A stretch of 64,000 bases of DNA from UBA4781 sp963556045 (GTDB lineage: Bacteria; Chloroflexota; Anaerolineae; Anaerolineales; Anaerolineaceae). The position numbers and the translations under genes were made by a program. The stretch covers positions 1,612,001 through 1,676,000 of the forward strand of contig CAUVYA020000002.1 in NCBI GenBank assembly GCA_963556045.3. The letters are read 5' to 3'. The first letter of the stretch is position 1, and every line of letters begins with the position of its first letter. This document shows, one piece after another, positions 24,467 to 32,814 of the stretch. Below the pieces are notes generated by a model that did not search any database, was not told where the DNA came from, and was given only the letters and a program-made list of their open reading frames with translations.

Positions 24467-26344
24467 ATGAAAAATAAAACCCGCAGTACGCTGATCTGTC
24501 TTTTCTTTTTCAGTACACTGCTTTTATGCATTAACCCCTCCACTGCAATCGCTCAGGGCGGTTTGCGGGCGGTGCTTTCGCAGCCAGACCTGGATCAATT
24601 CCCCAGCATGACAACCTATGTGGATGTATACGACTCTAGCAATAATTTTGTAAGCAATCTGGATGCCGAGCAATTCACCCTTGAGGAAGATGGACAGGAC
24701 CGCACTATTAATGAAGTATCGCGCATTGAACCCGGATTGCATACCATTATGGCACTCAATCTGGGTCCCACATTGAGTAATAGACTCACCACCGATACCA
24801 CGCGTTTTGAAGATCTTGTCTTCCTGTTGACATCTTGGTTGAATGGAACGCAAAGTCAGGCTGCCAACCTGTACAGTTTCACCTCCAATGAACGGGCAGA
24901 ACTGCAGCGCAGCGCTGATCCACAGGAATTCGCACAGCTACTGCAAACCTACCAGCCCAATCTATTCAATTTCGAGCCGGACCTGTCCGCATTAAGCTAC
25001 GCTATTGACATTGCAGCCCAGCAGCCTCAGATGGAACACAACGCCAAACAGGTCATTTTCTATATCACCCCGCTGCCGCTGGATAGCGATCTCGACCAGC
25101 TCCCGATCCTTTCCGCGCGGGCGGCAGATATCGGTATCCCGGTATACGTATGGTTGATCGCCAATGAGACCAGCACCAATTCTCCGGCTGCGGAAGCACT
25201 GCGTGATCTGGCTGATGCGACCGGTGGTCAGTTCCTGCTATACAACGAGAAGATCGAAGCACCCAGCCCAGAGACGGATTTAAGTCCCCTGCGTTATACC
25301 TACCGCCTGCGCTACACCAGTGCCATCAATCAAAGTGGATTTCACCGCATCAAGGTGCAGGTGGAACGCGGTGTACAGATGGCAGAAACACAGGATGTAT
25401 CCTTTCAAATCGAACTGCTTCCTCCTGAGGTAACCATTATCGCCCTGCCTCCCCAAATTCAGCGAGTGTGGGTAGATGCCGAAGAAGGAGGCAAAGTGAT
25501 GAAGCCGGATTTCATCACTTTACAGATCAGCGTAACCTTCCCGGATGGCTACCCGCGCCAGCTGGAATATTCACGCCTGCTGGTGGATGGCGAACAGATC
25601 ATCCGCATTGACCAGCAGCCATTTGAATGGCTGGGCTGGCCTCTGGATGGCTATCGCATGACCGCCACGCATGCTGTGTTGATCGAGGTCGAAGATATTC
25701 TAGGCTTCCGCAGCACCAGCAGCCTGCGCGAAGTACAGATCATTGCGGAACCTCGCTATACCGGTTTTTGGGGTGGATTGATCAATTTCATGCAGTCAGG
25801 GGGATGGATCATCCTTATTGTGGTGTCCATCTTCGGCGCTCTGGCAGGTTATGCCAGCTACCGCCGCCGCAATCCACGCCCTGCACTTGCCGGAATGGAA
25901 CCTGCCATCAATTTCAGTGAAGATCCGCTCACCCAACAGGTCATCATTCCTGTAGAATCTGCAGCTCTTTCATCAACCAGCAAGATAACTACCAGACAGC
26001 TCGTTCCGTATCTTTTCCCACTCGAAGAACAGACGAATAATCCCCAATTCAACAACGGAATGAATGTAGATCAACCTGAATTGTTGATCGGCAGTGACCC
26101 GCAGCAGGTTGACCTGGTCATTGATCATCCCTCTATCAGTCCTGTCCATGCGCGTCTGCGCCGCGCTCCCCAGGGCACCATCATCCTGGCAGATATGGAT
26201 TCTGAGATCGGCACACGGGTCAACTACGCTCCGGTCTCAAGGAAGGGTACCGTACTGCGTAATAATGATCTCGTTCACATTGGGGAAGTGTCATATAGCT
26301 TTAAACTGATCACTCAGCAAACCAAAAAGGAAGATCTGCAATAA
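24467..26344 (+). CDS. VWA-like domain protein with membrane anchor and FHA domain
   Basis: A 625-residue protein with a signal peptide (residues 1-28), an extracytoplasmic part and one membrane segment (about 445-465, GGWIILIVVSIFGALAGYAS). A cytoplasmic tail ends in an FHA domain (about 540-620: LLIGSDPQQVDLVIDHPSISPVHARLRR, then NNDLVHIG), which would bind phosphothreonine. The outer part (about 85-290) has a VWA-like fold pattern (KQVIFYITPLP, ADIGIPVYVWLIA, ADATGGQFLLYNE), but the metal site is degenerate: ALNLGPTLS stands where D-x-S-x-S is expected. A following Ig-like region precedes the membrane. The topology suggests a sensor joining an outside binding event to kinase signalling inside. 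No kinase gene is adjacent. The domain calls are good; the role is inferred. Confidence 0.75.
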   Translation: MKNKTRSTLICLFFFSTLLLCINPSTAIAQGGLRAVLSQPDLDQFPSMTTYVDVYDSSNNFVSNLDAEQFTLEEDGQDRTINEVSRIEPGLHTIMALNLGPTLSNRLTTDTTRFEDLVFLLTSWLNGTQSQAANLYSFTSNERAELQRSADPQEFAQLLQTYQPNLFNFEPDLSALSYAIDIAAQQPQMEHNAKQVIFYITPLPLDSDLDQLPILSARAADIGIPVYVWLIANETSTNSPAAEALRDLADATGGQFLLYNEKIEAPSPETDLSPLRYTYRLRYTSAINQSGFHRIKVQVERGVQMAETQDVSFQIELLPPEVTIIALPPQIQRVWVDAEEGGKVMKPDFITLQISVTFPDGYPRQLEYSRLLVDGEQIIRIDQQPFEWLGWPLDGYRMTATHAVLIEVEDILGFRSTSSLREVQIIAEPRYTGFWGGLINFMQSGGWIILIVVSIFGALAGYASYRRRNPRPALAGMEPAINFSEDPLTQQVIIPVESAALSSTSKITTRQLVPYLFPLEEQTNNPQFNNGMNVDQPELLIGSDPQQVDLVIDHPSISPVHARLRRAPQGTIILADMDSEIGTRVNYAPVSRKGTVLRNNDLVHIGEVSYSFKLITQQTKKEDLQ

Positions 26345-26348
26345 ACCT

Positions 26349-27221
26349 TTACCAAGCCGCGATCAGAGCAACCTTTTCAAGAACTTGCTTGGCCTGCCTG
26401 TAGACGGGCATGTCCACCAGTTCCCCCTGCAGACCCAGTGCGCCTTTCCCAGCTTGCATGCGTTCCTCATATTCTTCCACAACCTGCTGCGCACGCTGTA
26501 TTTGCTGTGCGGTGGGTGAGAATGCCTGCTGTACCGCTGCGATCTGGTTGGGATGAATGACCTGTTTTCCATCAAATCCCAGTTGCGCCCCCTGTTGAGC
26601 TTCCTGCTGAACTACCTGTGGTTCGCGATAGTCATTGCACACCAAATCAATGGCATCCAGATTATATGCCGCCGCGAACATGACCAGCTGGCTGCGCGCG
26701 TAAAGCATTTCCTCATTGGAAGCAGAACGTGTGGCGCCCAGACTGACTGCCAGATCTTCCGCCCCCAATATCAGGGCATCCAGGCGACCGGTCGCTTCAC
26801 AGATCTCTTTGAGATTCACAAAACTACGGGCGGTCTCGATGATGGCGATCAGGCGAATGGTTCCCAATTCCAGCACGGACTGGGTTTCAAACGCTTCCAA
26901 AAAACCATCGGCGTACTGCAATGTAGCAGCATCCTCTACCTTGGGGATGACGATAGCCTGTGGAACAGCCTGCACTACCGTTCGCAGGTCGGGCAGATAA
27001 AAGGAAGTGGAGGGATCATTGACACGTACCAGACGTTCGGATTTTCCAAAATCAAAGGTGCCCAGCGCATGCGCCGCAGCCAGGCGCGCTGCTTCCTTTT
27101 GAGAAGCTGAAACAGCGTCCTCCAGATCAAGGCAAACACAGTCTGCTCCCAACCGGCAGGCTTTTTCAACCTTGTGCAGATCATCTGCGGGAGTGTATAA
27201 AAAAGCTCTTCTCAAACGCAT
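26349..27221 (-). CDS. HpcH/HpaI-CitE family acyl-CoA lyase
   Basis: A 290-residue TIM-barrel lyase of the CitE family (citryl-, malyl-, methylmalyl- or citramalyl-CoA cleavage). It opens LRRAFLYTPADDLHKVEKA and has the metal/substrate residues in DLEDAVSASQKEAAR, RLVRVNDP, VIPKVEDA, IAIIETARSFVN and GAEDLAVSLGATR. The late FDGKQVIHPNQI completes the family pattern. A stand-alone CitE with no CitD or CitF gene nearby usually acts as a CoA-thioester lyase, such as malyl- or citramalyl-CoA lyase, not as part of citrate lyase. The precise substrate cannot be read from sequence. It is convergent with the VWA-FHA gene (4-bp gap). Confidence 0.85.
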   Translation of the reverse strand: MRLRRAFLYTPADDLHKVEKACRLGADCVCLDLEDAVSASQKEAARLAAAHALGTFDFGKSERLVRVNDPSTSFYLPDLRTVVQAVPQAIVIPKVEDAATLQYADGFLEAFETQSVLELGTIRLIAIIETARSFVNLKEICEATGRLDALILGAEDLAVSLGATRSASNEEMLYARSQLVMFAAAYNLDAIDLVCNDYREPQVVQQEAQQGAQLGFDGKQVIHPNQIAAVQQAFSPTAQQIQRAQQVVEEYEERMQAGKGALGLQGELVDMPVYRQAKQVLEKVALIAAW

Positions 27222-27345
27222 GCTCGTTCTTCCTTTTTTCTCTTATTATAGAAGGGAATGAAACAAAGGTCAGGGGCAGCTTTTCAACCGTTGTGTCTCA
27301 TCCGCAAGTATGATAGAATTTTGCCGCACTGTTCATTATCGATCT

Positions 27346-27434
27346 GGAGGGATGGCCGAGTGGTTTAAGGCGCCTGTCTTGAAAACAGGTGTGGGGTGAA
27401 CGCTCCACCGTGGGTTCGAATCCCTCTCCCTCCG
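27346..27434 (+). tRNA. tRNA-Ser (anticodon TGA)
   Basis: An 89-base tRNA with acceptor stem GGAGGGA/TCCCTCC, discriminator G, anticodon loop CTTGAAA giving TGA, a long variable arm typical of serine tRNA and the T-loop GGTTCGAATCC. The 3' CCA is not encoded. Confidence 0.95.
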
Positions 27435-27452
27435 CTGATGACGGTAAAACTC

Positions 27453-27542
27453 GGGGAGGTGCCAGAGTGGCTGAATGGGACCGCCTGCTAAGTGGTTGTC
27501 GGGGGTTGACCTCGACCGAGGGTTCGAATCCCTCCCTCCCCG
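27453..27542 (+). tRNA. tRNA-Ser (anticodon GCT)
   Basis: A 90-base tRNA 18 bases after the previous one. The acceptor stem is GGGGAGG/CCTCCCC with discriminator G, the anticodon loop CTGCTAA gives GCT, and there is a long variable arm and the T-loop GGTTCGAATCC. No encoded CCA. Confidence 0.95.
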
Positions 27543-27668
27543 CTACGTTTTTTACACCGTATCCCCCAATACCCACCTTTTTCCAAATCCTTTTTTTAAT
27601 GTGTGCTGTGGTGAAAATTGCCTATAATAAGACCCGACCAATGACTTTTCAATGCCAAAGGAGATCCC

Positions 27669-28136
27669 ATGCCTCTTTCACAGAAAGCACAAATGGTGCA
27701 GCAAGTGCTGCATGAACACAATCTCACCCTGGATGTAATAGAACTGGATGCCAGCACTCGCACTGCACAGGAGGCAGCCAATGCTGTGGGCTGTGAAATT
27801 GGGCAAATATGCAAGTCTCTGATTTTCCGTTCGGGCGAAACCCCCATACTTTTTCTGGTGAGCGGCAGGAACCAGTTGAATGTTGCACAGGTTTCTGCAC
27901 AAATAGGAATACCTTTAGAGAAAGCTGATGCCAGCTTCACCAAACAGAAAACAGGTTTTTCAATTGGCGGCGTACCACCGGTTGCACATATAAACCCGCT
28001 TACAACCTATATTGACCGTACACTTCTTTCTTACCAGCACGTCTGGGCTGCAGCCGGAACACCGCATTCCATTTTCAAGCTGGATAGTTCGCAGCTCCTT
28101 CCGCTGACAGGCGGAAAGGTAATTGATGTAACCTGA
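27669..28136 (+). CDS. YbaK/EbsC-type aminoacyl-tRNA deacylase
   Basis: A 155-residue trans-editing protein that hydrolyses mischarged tRNA, typically Cys-tRNA(Pro). The YbaK fold is recognised by the catalytic lysine in IGQICKSLIF, then LVSGRNQLN, the GFSIGGVPPVAH loop and the terminal substrate-pocket segment WAAAGTPHSIFKL. AAAGGAGA precedes the start and a TATAAT lies about 40 bases upstream. It is monocistronic, just after two tRNA genes. The branch (YbaK, ProXp-ala or another YbaK-like deacylase) cannot be fixed by eye, so the amino acid edited remains open. Confidence 0.88.
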   Translation: MPLSQKAQMVQQVLHEHNLTLDVIELDASTRTAQEAANAVGCEIGQICKSLIFRSGETPILFLVSGRNQLNVAQVSAQIGIPLEKADASFTKQKTGFSIGGVPPVAHINPLTTYIDRTLLSYQHVWAAAGTPHSIFKLDSSQLLPLTGGKVIDVT

Positions 28137-28153
28137 TTAATATAGCATCTTGT

Positions 28154-28807
28154 CTACGAAACGTACGTCAGCGCTAATCTGGCTGCCTGACTGGCATCCG
28201 GGGCATAGCCATCTGCGCCAATCTGATCAGCGTAGGTTTGCGTCACCGGCGCACCACCCACAAGGATTTTTACGGTATCGCGCAATCCGGCTTCCTGAAT
28301 CGCCTGGATCACGCGAGTCATATTGGTCATGGTAGTGGTAAGCAGAGCAGAAATGGCAATGATATCCGCATTCTTTTCCTTCACCGTTTCCACGAACATC
28401 TCAGTGGAAACATCCGTTCCCAGATCAATGATCTCAAAGCCGGCTCCCTCCAGCATGATCGCCACCAGATTCTTTCCAATGTCATGCAGGTCCCCTTTCA
28501 CCGTTCCGATTACAACCTTGCCAATCGGCTCTACATCTTCAGCAATTAATTGCATTTTTAGCAGATCCAGACCGCTCTGCATAGCACGGGCAGCAACCAG
28601 CATTTCAGGCACAAAATATTCACCTTCTTCAAACAACGAGCCAACTTCGGTCATAGCCGGTATCAATCCTTTTTTAAGGATATCATCTGCGCTCACACCT
28701 GCTTCCATAGCTTGCTGTACCGCCTGCTGGCAACCTTCCATATTTCCATCTAAAATACACTGATTAATCTTCTTCAATATCATTTCCATCACATTCTCAT
28801 TCTTCAT
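28154..28807 (-). CDS. Corrinoid (B12-binding) methyl carrier protein
   Basis: A 217-residue protein of the MtaC/MtmC type that carries a methyl group on cobalamin between methyltransferases. Residues 1-90 form the helical cap domain (QQAMEAGVSADDILKKGLIPAM, FVPEMLVAARAMQSGLDLL). Residues 96-217 form the Rossmann cobalamin domain, with the lower-ligand motif GDLHDIGKN (His108), then GFEIIDLGTDVS and GGAPVTQ. The start overlaps the stop of the CobW-like GTPase gene by four bases. No substrate methyltransferase or corrinoid activation protein is adjacent, so the methyl donor (methanol, methylamine, methoxyaromatic or glycine betaine) is unknown. Confidence 0.88.
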   Translation of the reverse strand: MKNENVMEMILKKINQCILDGNMEGCQQAVQQAMEAGVSADDILKKGLIPAMTEVGSLFEEGEYFVPEMLVAARAMQSGLDLLKMQLIAEDVEPIGKVVIGTVKGDLHDIGKNLVAIMLEGAGFEIIDLGTDVSTEMFVETVKEKNADIIAISALLTTTMTNMTRVIQAIQEAGLRDTVKILVGGAPVTQTYADQIGADGYAPDASQAARLALTYVS

Positions 28808-29904
28808 TTTATTCGATAGGTTGGCTTGGGATAACCCGGAGTACGAGTAAAACTTTCCAACTCAATCCATTCTATATCAGCCTGAACTGCCTTCTCTTTA
28901 ACAATACCAGCAATCAAACTTTCAAGGCGCTCGACCGTACCAACCAGCAGGGCATTGATCCACATCTCAATTTTTTCACCTTCAAGAGATGCCAATCGTG
29001 TTCTAACATTTGTGGTGAAAGCGTCATCAATCACCTGCATGGTAGGTGCACTGATCTTGATGCTGTTTTTATCGCTTTGAATGTGAAATTTAAGATGTCC
29101 GGCAATACTTCTTTCTTCATTAACCGTGCGGGCTATGGCGATCACCATTTCTGCCAGCGTATCCCGTTTCGCAATCGTTGAGATTTCGAAGCGGTATTGT
29201 TTGTCAATCCATGCCATCTCCTGTTCTCCGCTGGCATAACGATCGTAATCAATTTCTAACGAACGCAAATCCTGCGTTTTCCACTCGCCTTCGATCAGGC
29301 TGACCCAGCGTGCAACATTATCTTCATCAAGTGAATTCTGCAGCAGCAGGGCTGCCTGTGGGTAACGTATCGCAGCCAGATCAGCCACCTGCTGAACCCG
29401 CTGCGGATCAAGTAAATCAATCTTATTGATGACCAGGATGCTGGCTTCTTCGATCTGTTTTGCGAAAATGTAGCTGACATCTTCGCTGAATGGCATTTCT
29501 TCGCCATTTAAAAAACGCTCCAGCAAACGCACATCGGCAAAAACCGAATAACTGGCTGCTTCGCCCAGGTCGCTGCACAGTTCGCGCAGCGGTTTGACCA
29601 CCGTCGCGACAATATCTGCACAGGAACCCACCGATTCCGCGAAGATCACATCCGGGTTGTATTCTGAGGCGATCTTCTCGATCTGGTCACTGAGATCGTT
29701 GAAATGGCAGCAAAAGCAGCCACCGGTTACCTCCAATGCAGGAAAATCCTGTGCCCGAAAAAAGGCAGTATCCACCAGATGTTTGCCCTGATCATTGGTG
29801 ATGATCCCCACTCGCTTCTGCCGCTCAACCAGTAATTTGGCGGCTGCGGAGATCGCAGTTGTTTTTCCACTTCCCAAAAAACCACCCACCATATGGATTT
29901 TCAT
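28804..29904 (-). CDS. CobW/UreG-like G3E GTPase
   Basis: A 366-residue nucleotide-binding protein of the G3E family. The N-terminus has Walker A GGFLGSGKTT (residues 7-16). GGCFCCHFND is the metal-binding C-x-C-C motif of CobW proteins, FAESVGSCAD is the switch region, and VINKIDLLD is the guanine-specificity motif. The C-terminal about 130 residues differ from the usual CobW C domain and include a region resembling a substrate-recognition domain (IEMWINALLVGTVERLESL). It is translationally coupled to the corrinoid protein gene downstream, so it may deliver metal or reactivate the corrinoid. That role is inferred from context. Confidence 0.8.
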   Translation of the reverse strand: MKIHMVGGFLGSGKTTAISAAAKLLVERQKRVGIITNDQGKHLVDTAFFRAQDFPALEVTGGCFCCHFNDLSDQIEKIASEYNPDVIFAESVGSCADIVATVVKPLRELCSDLGEAASYSVFADVRLLERFLNGEEMPFSEDVSYIFAKQIEEASILVINKIDLLDPQRVQQVADLAAIRYPQAALLLQNSLDEDNVARWVSLIEGEWKTQDLRSLEIDYDRYASGEQEMAWIDKQYRFEISTIAKRDTLAEMVIAIARTVNEERSIAGHLKFHIQSDKNSIKISAPTMQVIDDAFTTNVRTRLASLEGEKIEMWINALLVGTVERLESLIAGIVKEKAVQADIEWIELESFTRTPGYPKPTYRIK

Positions 29905-30020
29905 AATGCTAAATTCCTTCCTGTTGAATATCCTGTTCTCGCGTGTTCCATTTTACCGGAAAAACCGCCAGCCTGACCAGAAATCAGAGTATGGTTCTAC
30001 AGTTCCTGGTTTAAGGTGGT

Positions 30021-30055
30021 AAAAAAGGAGAGAACGTGGTTCTGTTCTCTCCTTT
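30021..30055 (-). terminator. Terminator of the 30080-30478 gene
   Basis: A 12-bp perfect stem (AAAGGAGAGAAC / GTTCTCTCCTTT) with an 8-base loop, followed on the minus strand by a run of six T. It lies 25 bases after the stop at 30080. Confidence 0.85.
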
Positions 30056-30079
30056 AATGTATGGTTCAACAAATAATCT

Positions 30080-30478
30080 TTACTTCTTTTTGTCCACAGT
30101 CTCCTCATGCATTGCTCCGACCAGAGCAAGTAGATTGCTGTTGGTAAATATTTTTTGAAGAGTAGCCTTGCTTTTATAGTGAATGATGATCTTCCCCGGG
30201 AGAGCGATGAAAGGGAACCAGTGTACTTTCTGGAGTTTCTGCCAATCCAACTCGGTTCTTTGCAGCAGAGCTGTCAGCTTTTCTTTTCCCATTTCTTTCT
30301 CGATCTTCAACTCACTCACTATTTGCATATAAACAGCTTGAAACCCGAGATGTGCCAGATAAACGCTCAAGGCATACAAAAGAATAATTCCATTAATAAG
30401 CAGGCTGTTTTGTTCGTAAAAACCTGCCAGTGCTCTGCCCATTTCACCCAGAAGAGATTCGATAAATGCACGTATCAT
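30080..30478 (-). CDS. Unknown protein with one or two membrane segments
   Basis: A 132-residue protein with an amphipathic N-terminus, a strong membrane segment (LLINGIILLYALSVYLAHLGF, about 25-45) and a charged helical region (SELKIEKEMGKEKLTALLQR). A second weaker hydrophobic stretch (FPFIALPGKIIIHY) follows. It lies downstream of the PTS IIC gene but behind that gene's terminator, and has its own terminator, so it is likely a separate unit or read through at low level. I do not recognise a family. The segment near 80-100 resembles no PTS component. Confidence 0.6.
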   Translation of the reverse strand: MIRAFIESLLGEMGRALAGFYEQNSLLINGIILLYALSVYLAHLGFQAVYMQIVSELKIEKEMGKEKLTALLQRTELDWQKLQKVHWFPFIALPGKIIIHYKSKATLQKIFTNSNLLALVGAMHEETVDKKK

Positions 30479-30494
30479 GTTTCCGCCTTTCTAG

Positions 30495-30523
30495 AAAAAG
30501 GGGCGGTCTGATGTGACCGCCCC
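30495..30523 (-). terminator. Terminator of the PTS operon
   Basis: A 9-bp perfect GC-rich stem (GGGGCGGTC / GACCGCCCC) with a 6-base loop, followed on the minus strand by TTTTT. It lies 50 bases after the stop of the IIC gene. Confidence 0.85.
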
Positions 30524-30572
30524 AGTGTCGTCATTCATTGCTTTAACGAGCAGAGTGCTATCTACTTTATAC

Positions 30573-31955
30573 CTACTTCTCTTGTGGCGCTCCTGCAACG
30601 ACATCCCAGGCTTTGGGATTCTTGCGATAGAGAATGAAGAGCGCTGCAACCACTACTGCCAGAATGATCAGACCGAACACACCCAGCGATTGTACCGCTT
30701 TGGTAAATACCAGTCCGGTCCATAAGAAACCATCAGCAATACTGGTGATGCGCGCGGCACCTTCAGGCATCGCAAAACCGGCGTTTACGGCTGCGGAAGT
30801 GAAGAAATCAGCCATACCGGATGCGATATAGAAGCCTGCGATCAGTTCTAACGTGCCAGCCACGATCATGCGGAAGATATTACCCTTCATAAGGGGAGCA
30901 AACAGAGCCACCACAAAGGGGATAACAGCCAGGTCTGCGAACAACAGGACATGGTTACCGGGAAGGATGATGCTCAATAAAATGGCGATCGGAACCAATA
31001 CCAGTGCGGCAGAAATGGATGCCGGGTGACCGATCAGGATTGCGGAATCAAGACCGATGTAGATCTCACGCCCACCAGCGCGTTTCTTCATGAAATCGCG
31101 GGCTGCTTCAGAGATCGGGATCAAGCCTTCCATCAAGATCTGGACCATGCGGGGCAGCAATAGCATCACAGCTGCAAGGCTGATACCAGTCTTGAGAATG
31201 CTTACCAGCGCCTGTTCAGCATTGTAGTACGCCAACACACCCAGAACCAGACCGATGATGAGACCAAGAATAACCGGTTCACCGAAGACACCCAGTTTTT
31301 TCTGGATGGTGTCAGGGTCTGCTTTCCAATTTTTGACCCCAGGGATACGATCGATGATCCAGTTCGTCACAATGGCGAAAGGAACACCGGGACCTGAAGT
31401 CAGGTGAGGAATGGATATGCCGGGCAGCTTGTAGAAGTGCTGAACCGCCTTCGCGGTCCAATCTGCCACGAAAAGCGCCAGAGCAGCAGCAATGGCAGCT
31501 GCGATCAGACCATAGGTCAGGCTGCCGGTGGCAACATAAACCAGAGAACCCAGGAATGCGAAGTGCCAGAAATTCCACACATCAATATTGAGGGTCTTGG
31601 TCCATTTGACAAGCAGCAGAACCACATTGACTGCCAGGGCGATTGGGATCACCCACAAACCAACATCGGTACCAAATGCAATTGCAGCAGCAGATGGCCA
31701 TCCAACATCCACAACATCACGCTGGATGTTCCAGTTGGTTACCATTGCGGTACCGACACCAGAGAGGGTTCCCCACATCAGGTCGATGATCAAGTTGATA
31801 CCGATAAAAGCAATACCAATGGTCACACCAGCCCGGAAGGCTTTCCCGGGTTTTGCCCCAAGGATCAGCCCAAGGATGAAAATAATAATGGGAAGAACAA
31901 CGGTTGCTCCCAGTGAATCAATAACAGCTTTTAAAGTAGTAAGGAAGGTTTCCAT
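30573..31955 (-). CDS. PTS galactitol-type transporter, EIIC
   Basis: A 460-residue polytopic membrane protein, the sugar-translocating subunit of a phosphotransferase system of the galactitol (Gat) family. About 10-12 hydrophobic segments are seen. Gat-type wording includes PIIIFILGLILGAKPGKAFRAG, the cytoplasmic loop with PGVPFAIVTNW, and IGLDSAILIGHPASISAAL. The length matches GatC. It is the last gene of an operon with IIB (20 bp upstream) and IIA. The substrate is probably a polyol, pentose or related compound, as for the Gat family in general, but the associated dehydrogenase genes suggest something other than galactitol. HPr and enzyme I must be encoded elsewhere. Confidence 0.88.
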   Translation of the reverse strand: METFLTTLKAVIDSLGATVVLPIIIFILGLILGAKPGKAFRAGVTIGIAFIGINLIIDLMWGTLSGVGTAMVTNWNIQRDVVDVGWPSAAAIAFGTDVGLWVIPIALAVNVVLLLVKWTKTLNIDVWNFWHFAFLGSLVYVATGSLTYGLIAAAIAAALALFVADWTAKAVQHFYKLPGISIPHLTSGPGVPFAIVTNWIIDRIPGVKNWKADPDTIQKKLGVFGEPVILGLIIGLVLGVLAYYNAEQALVSILKTGISLAAVMLLLPRMVQILMEGLIPISEAARDFMKKRAGGREIYIGLDSAILIGHPASISAALVLVPIAILLSIILPGNHVLLFADLAVIPFVVALFAPLMKGNIFRMIVAGTLELIAGFYIASGMADFFTSAAVNAGFAMPEGAARITSIADGFLWTGLVFTKAVQSLGVFGLIILAVVVAALFILYRKNPKAWDVVAGAPQEK

Positions 31956-31975
31956 GCTTATACCTCCTAATGTAT

Positions 31976-32263
31976 CTAGTCTTTTAATGCTTCAACAATT
32001 TGTTCGATAGCATCCTCCTTTCCTATTCCTGTCAGGAAAGCTAAAGTATGAATGACGGGTACACCGAGGTTGTCAGGCACTGGGGTTGTGGTGACGATCA
32101 AATCCGCGTCACCAGCCAGTGATTTCACCTCGGAAGCCTTACACTGCCGGGTTGAAATATCAATCCCTCGTTCTTTTAATGCTTCTTCGATTGCCTTCGC
32201 TACCACCGTGGAGGTGGCAATTGCTGTACCACAGGCAACAAGGATTCTTTTTGGACCTACCAT
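31976..32263 (-). CDS. PTS galactitol-type transporter, EIIB
   Basis: A 95-residue cytoplasmic phospho-carrier. The phosphocysteine loop is LVACGTAIATS (Cys11), typical of the GatB-like IIB fold, and the rest alternates strands and helices (VTTTPVPDNLGVPVIHTLAF). It accepts phosphate from the IIA protein and passes it to the substrate bound by IIC. It is separated from IIA by 83 bp and from IIC by 20 bp, each with a ribosome site. The catalytic cysteine is intact, so the transporter looks functional. Confidence 0.9.
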   Translation of the reverse strand: MVGPKRILVACGTAIATSTVVAKAIEEALKERGIDISTRQCKASEVKSLAGDADLIVTTTPVPDNLGVPVIHTLAFLTGIGKEDAIEQIVEALKD

Positions 32264-32346
32264 GCTCTACTCCTTATATCTTCTATGTAGTATTAACTCC
32301 ATTGTAGACAGGTTTTTAAAATATACAATCTGAATAAAATCCAGTT

Positions 32347-32814
32347 CTATTCTTTGTTTAATACAGTCAAAACCTCTTCATAAATGGTCGCTTTCATTAG
32401 CGCAGCCACCACTTCAGGTGCCTGCAGCACACCTGCGATTTCCTGCAGCATTTCAATCTGTACTTTGGGCTGCTCAAGCGCAAGCAAAAACACCAAACTC
32501 ACATCCACCGTTTCGGTGGGAATCGCCATATTTTGAAAGGGTACGGGGTTTTTCAAGGTTGCCAGCGCCAGCCCGGGTTTGATGACATGTTCAATATCTG
32601 TGTGAGGAATGGCAGCATTGAATCCGCCTCCAAGGGGTAGACCGGTTGGTAATCTGTTTTCACGGTCTATGGCTGCATCAACAAAGCTATCCTTCACGTA
32701 ACCCGTTTCCAATAAACGGGAACCCAGCATCTGTATGATCGTATTTGCATCCTTTGCATCTACGTTTAATAAAACCCCTTCTCGTTCTAAGAGTTGCAGT
32801 ATCGACTGACTCAT
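32347..32814 (-). CDS. PTS EIIA (fructose/galactitol type)
   Basis: A 155-residue PTS_EIIA_2 domain protein. The phosphohistidine is in GGFNAAIPHTD (His71), preceded by DAAIDRENRLPTGLPL and followed by LATLKNPVPFQNM and VDVSLVFLLALEQP, all characteristic of this family. It takes phosphate from HPr and passes it to IIB. The start overlaps the stop of the E2 acyltransferase gene by four bases, so the PTS genes are translationally coupled to the dehydrogenase genes and not merely next to them. Confidence 0.92.
   Translation of the reverse strand: MSQSILQLLEREGVLLNVDAKDANTIIQMLGSRLLETGYVKDSFVDAAIDRENRLPTGLPLGGGFNAAIPHTDIEHVIKPGLALATLKNPVPFQNMAIPTETVDVSLVFLLALEQPKVQIEMLQEIAGVLQAPEVVAALMKATIYEEVLTVLNKE

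Noticed and set aside
26553..27110. A 185-codon plus-strand frame opposite the CitE-like gene
   Set aside because: The minus strand has all CitE family blocks. The plus frame has no ribosome site or known pattern.
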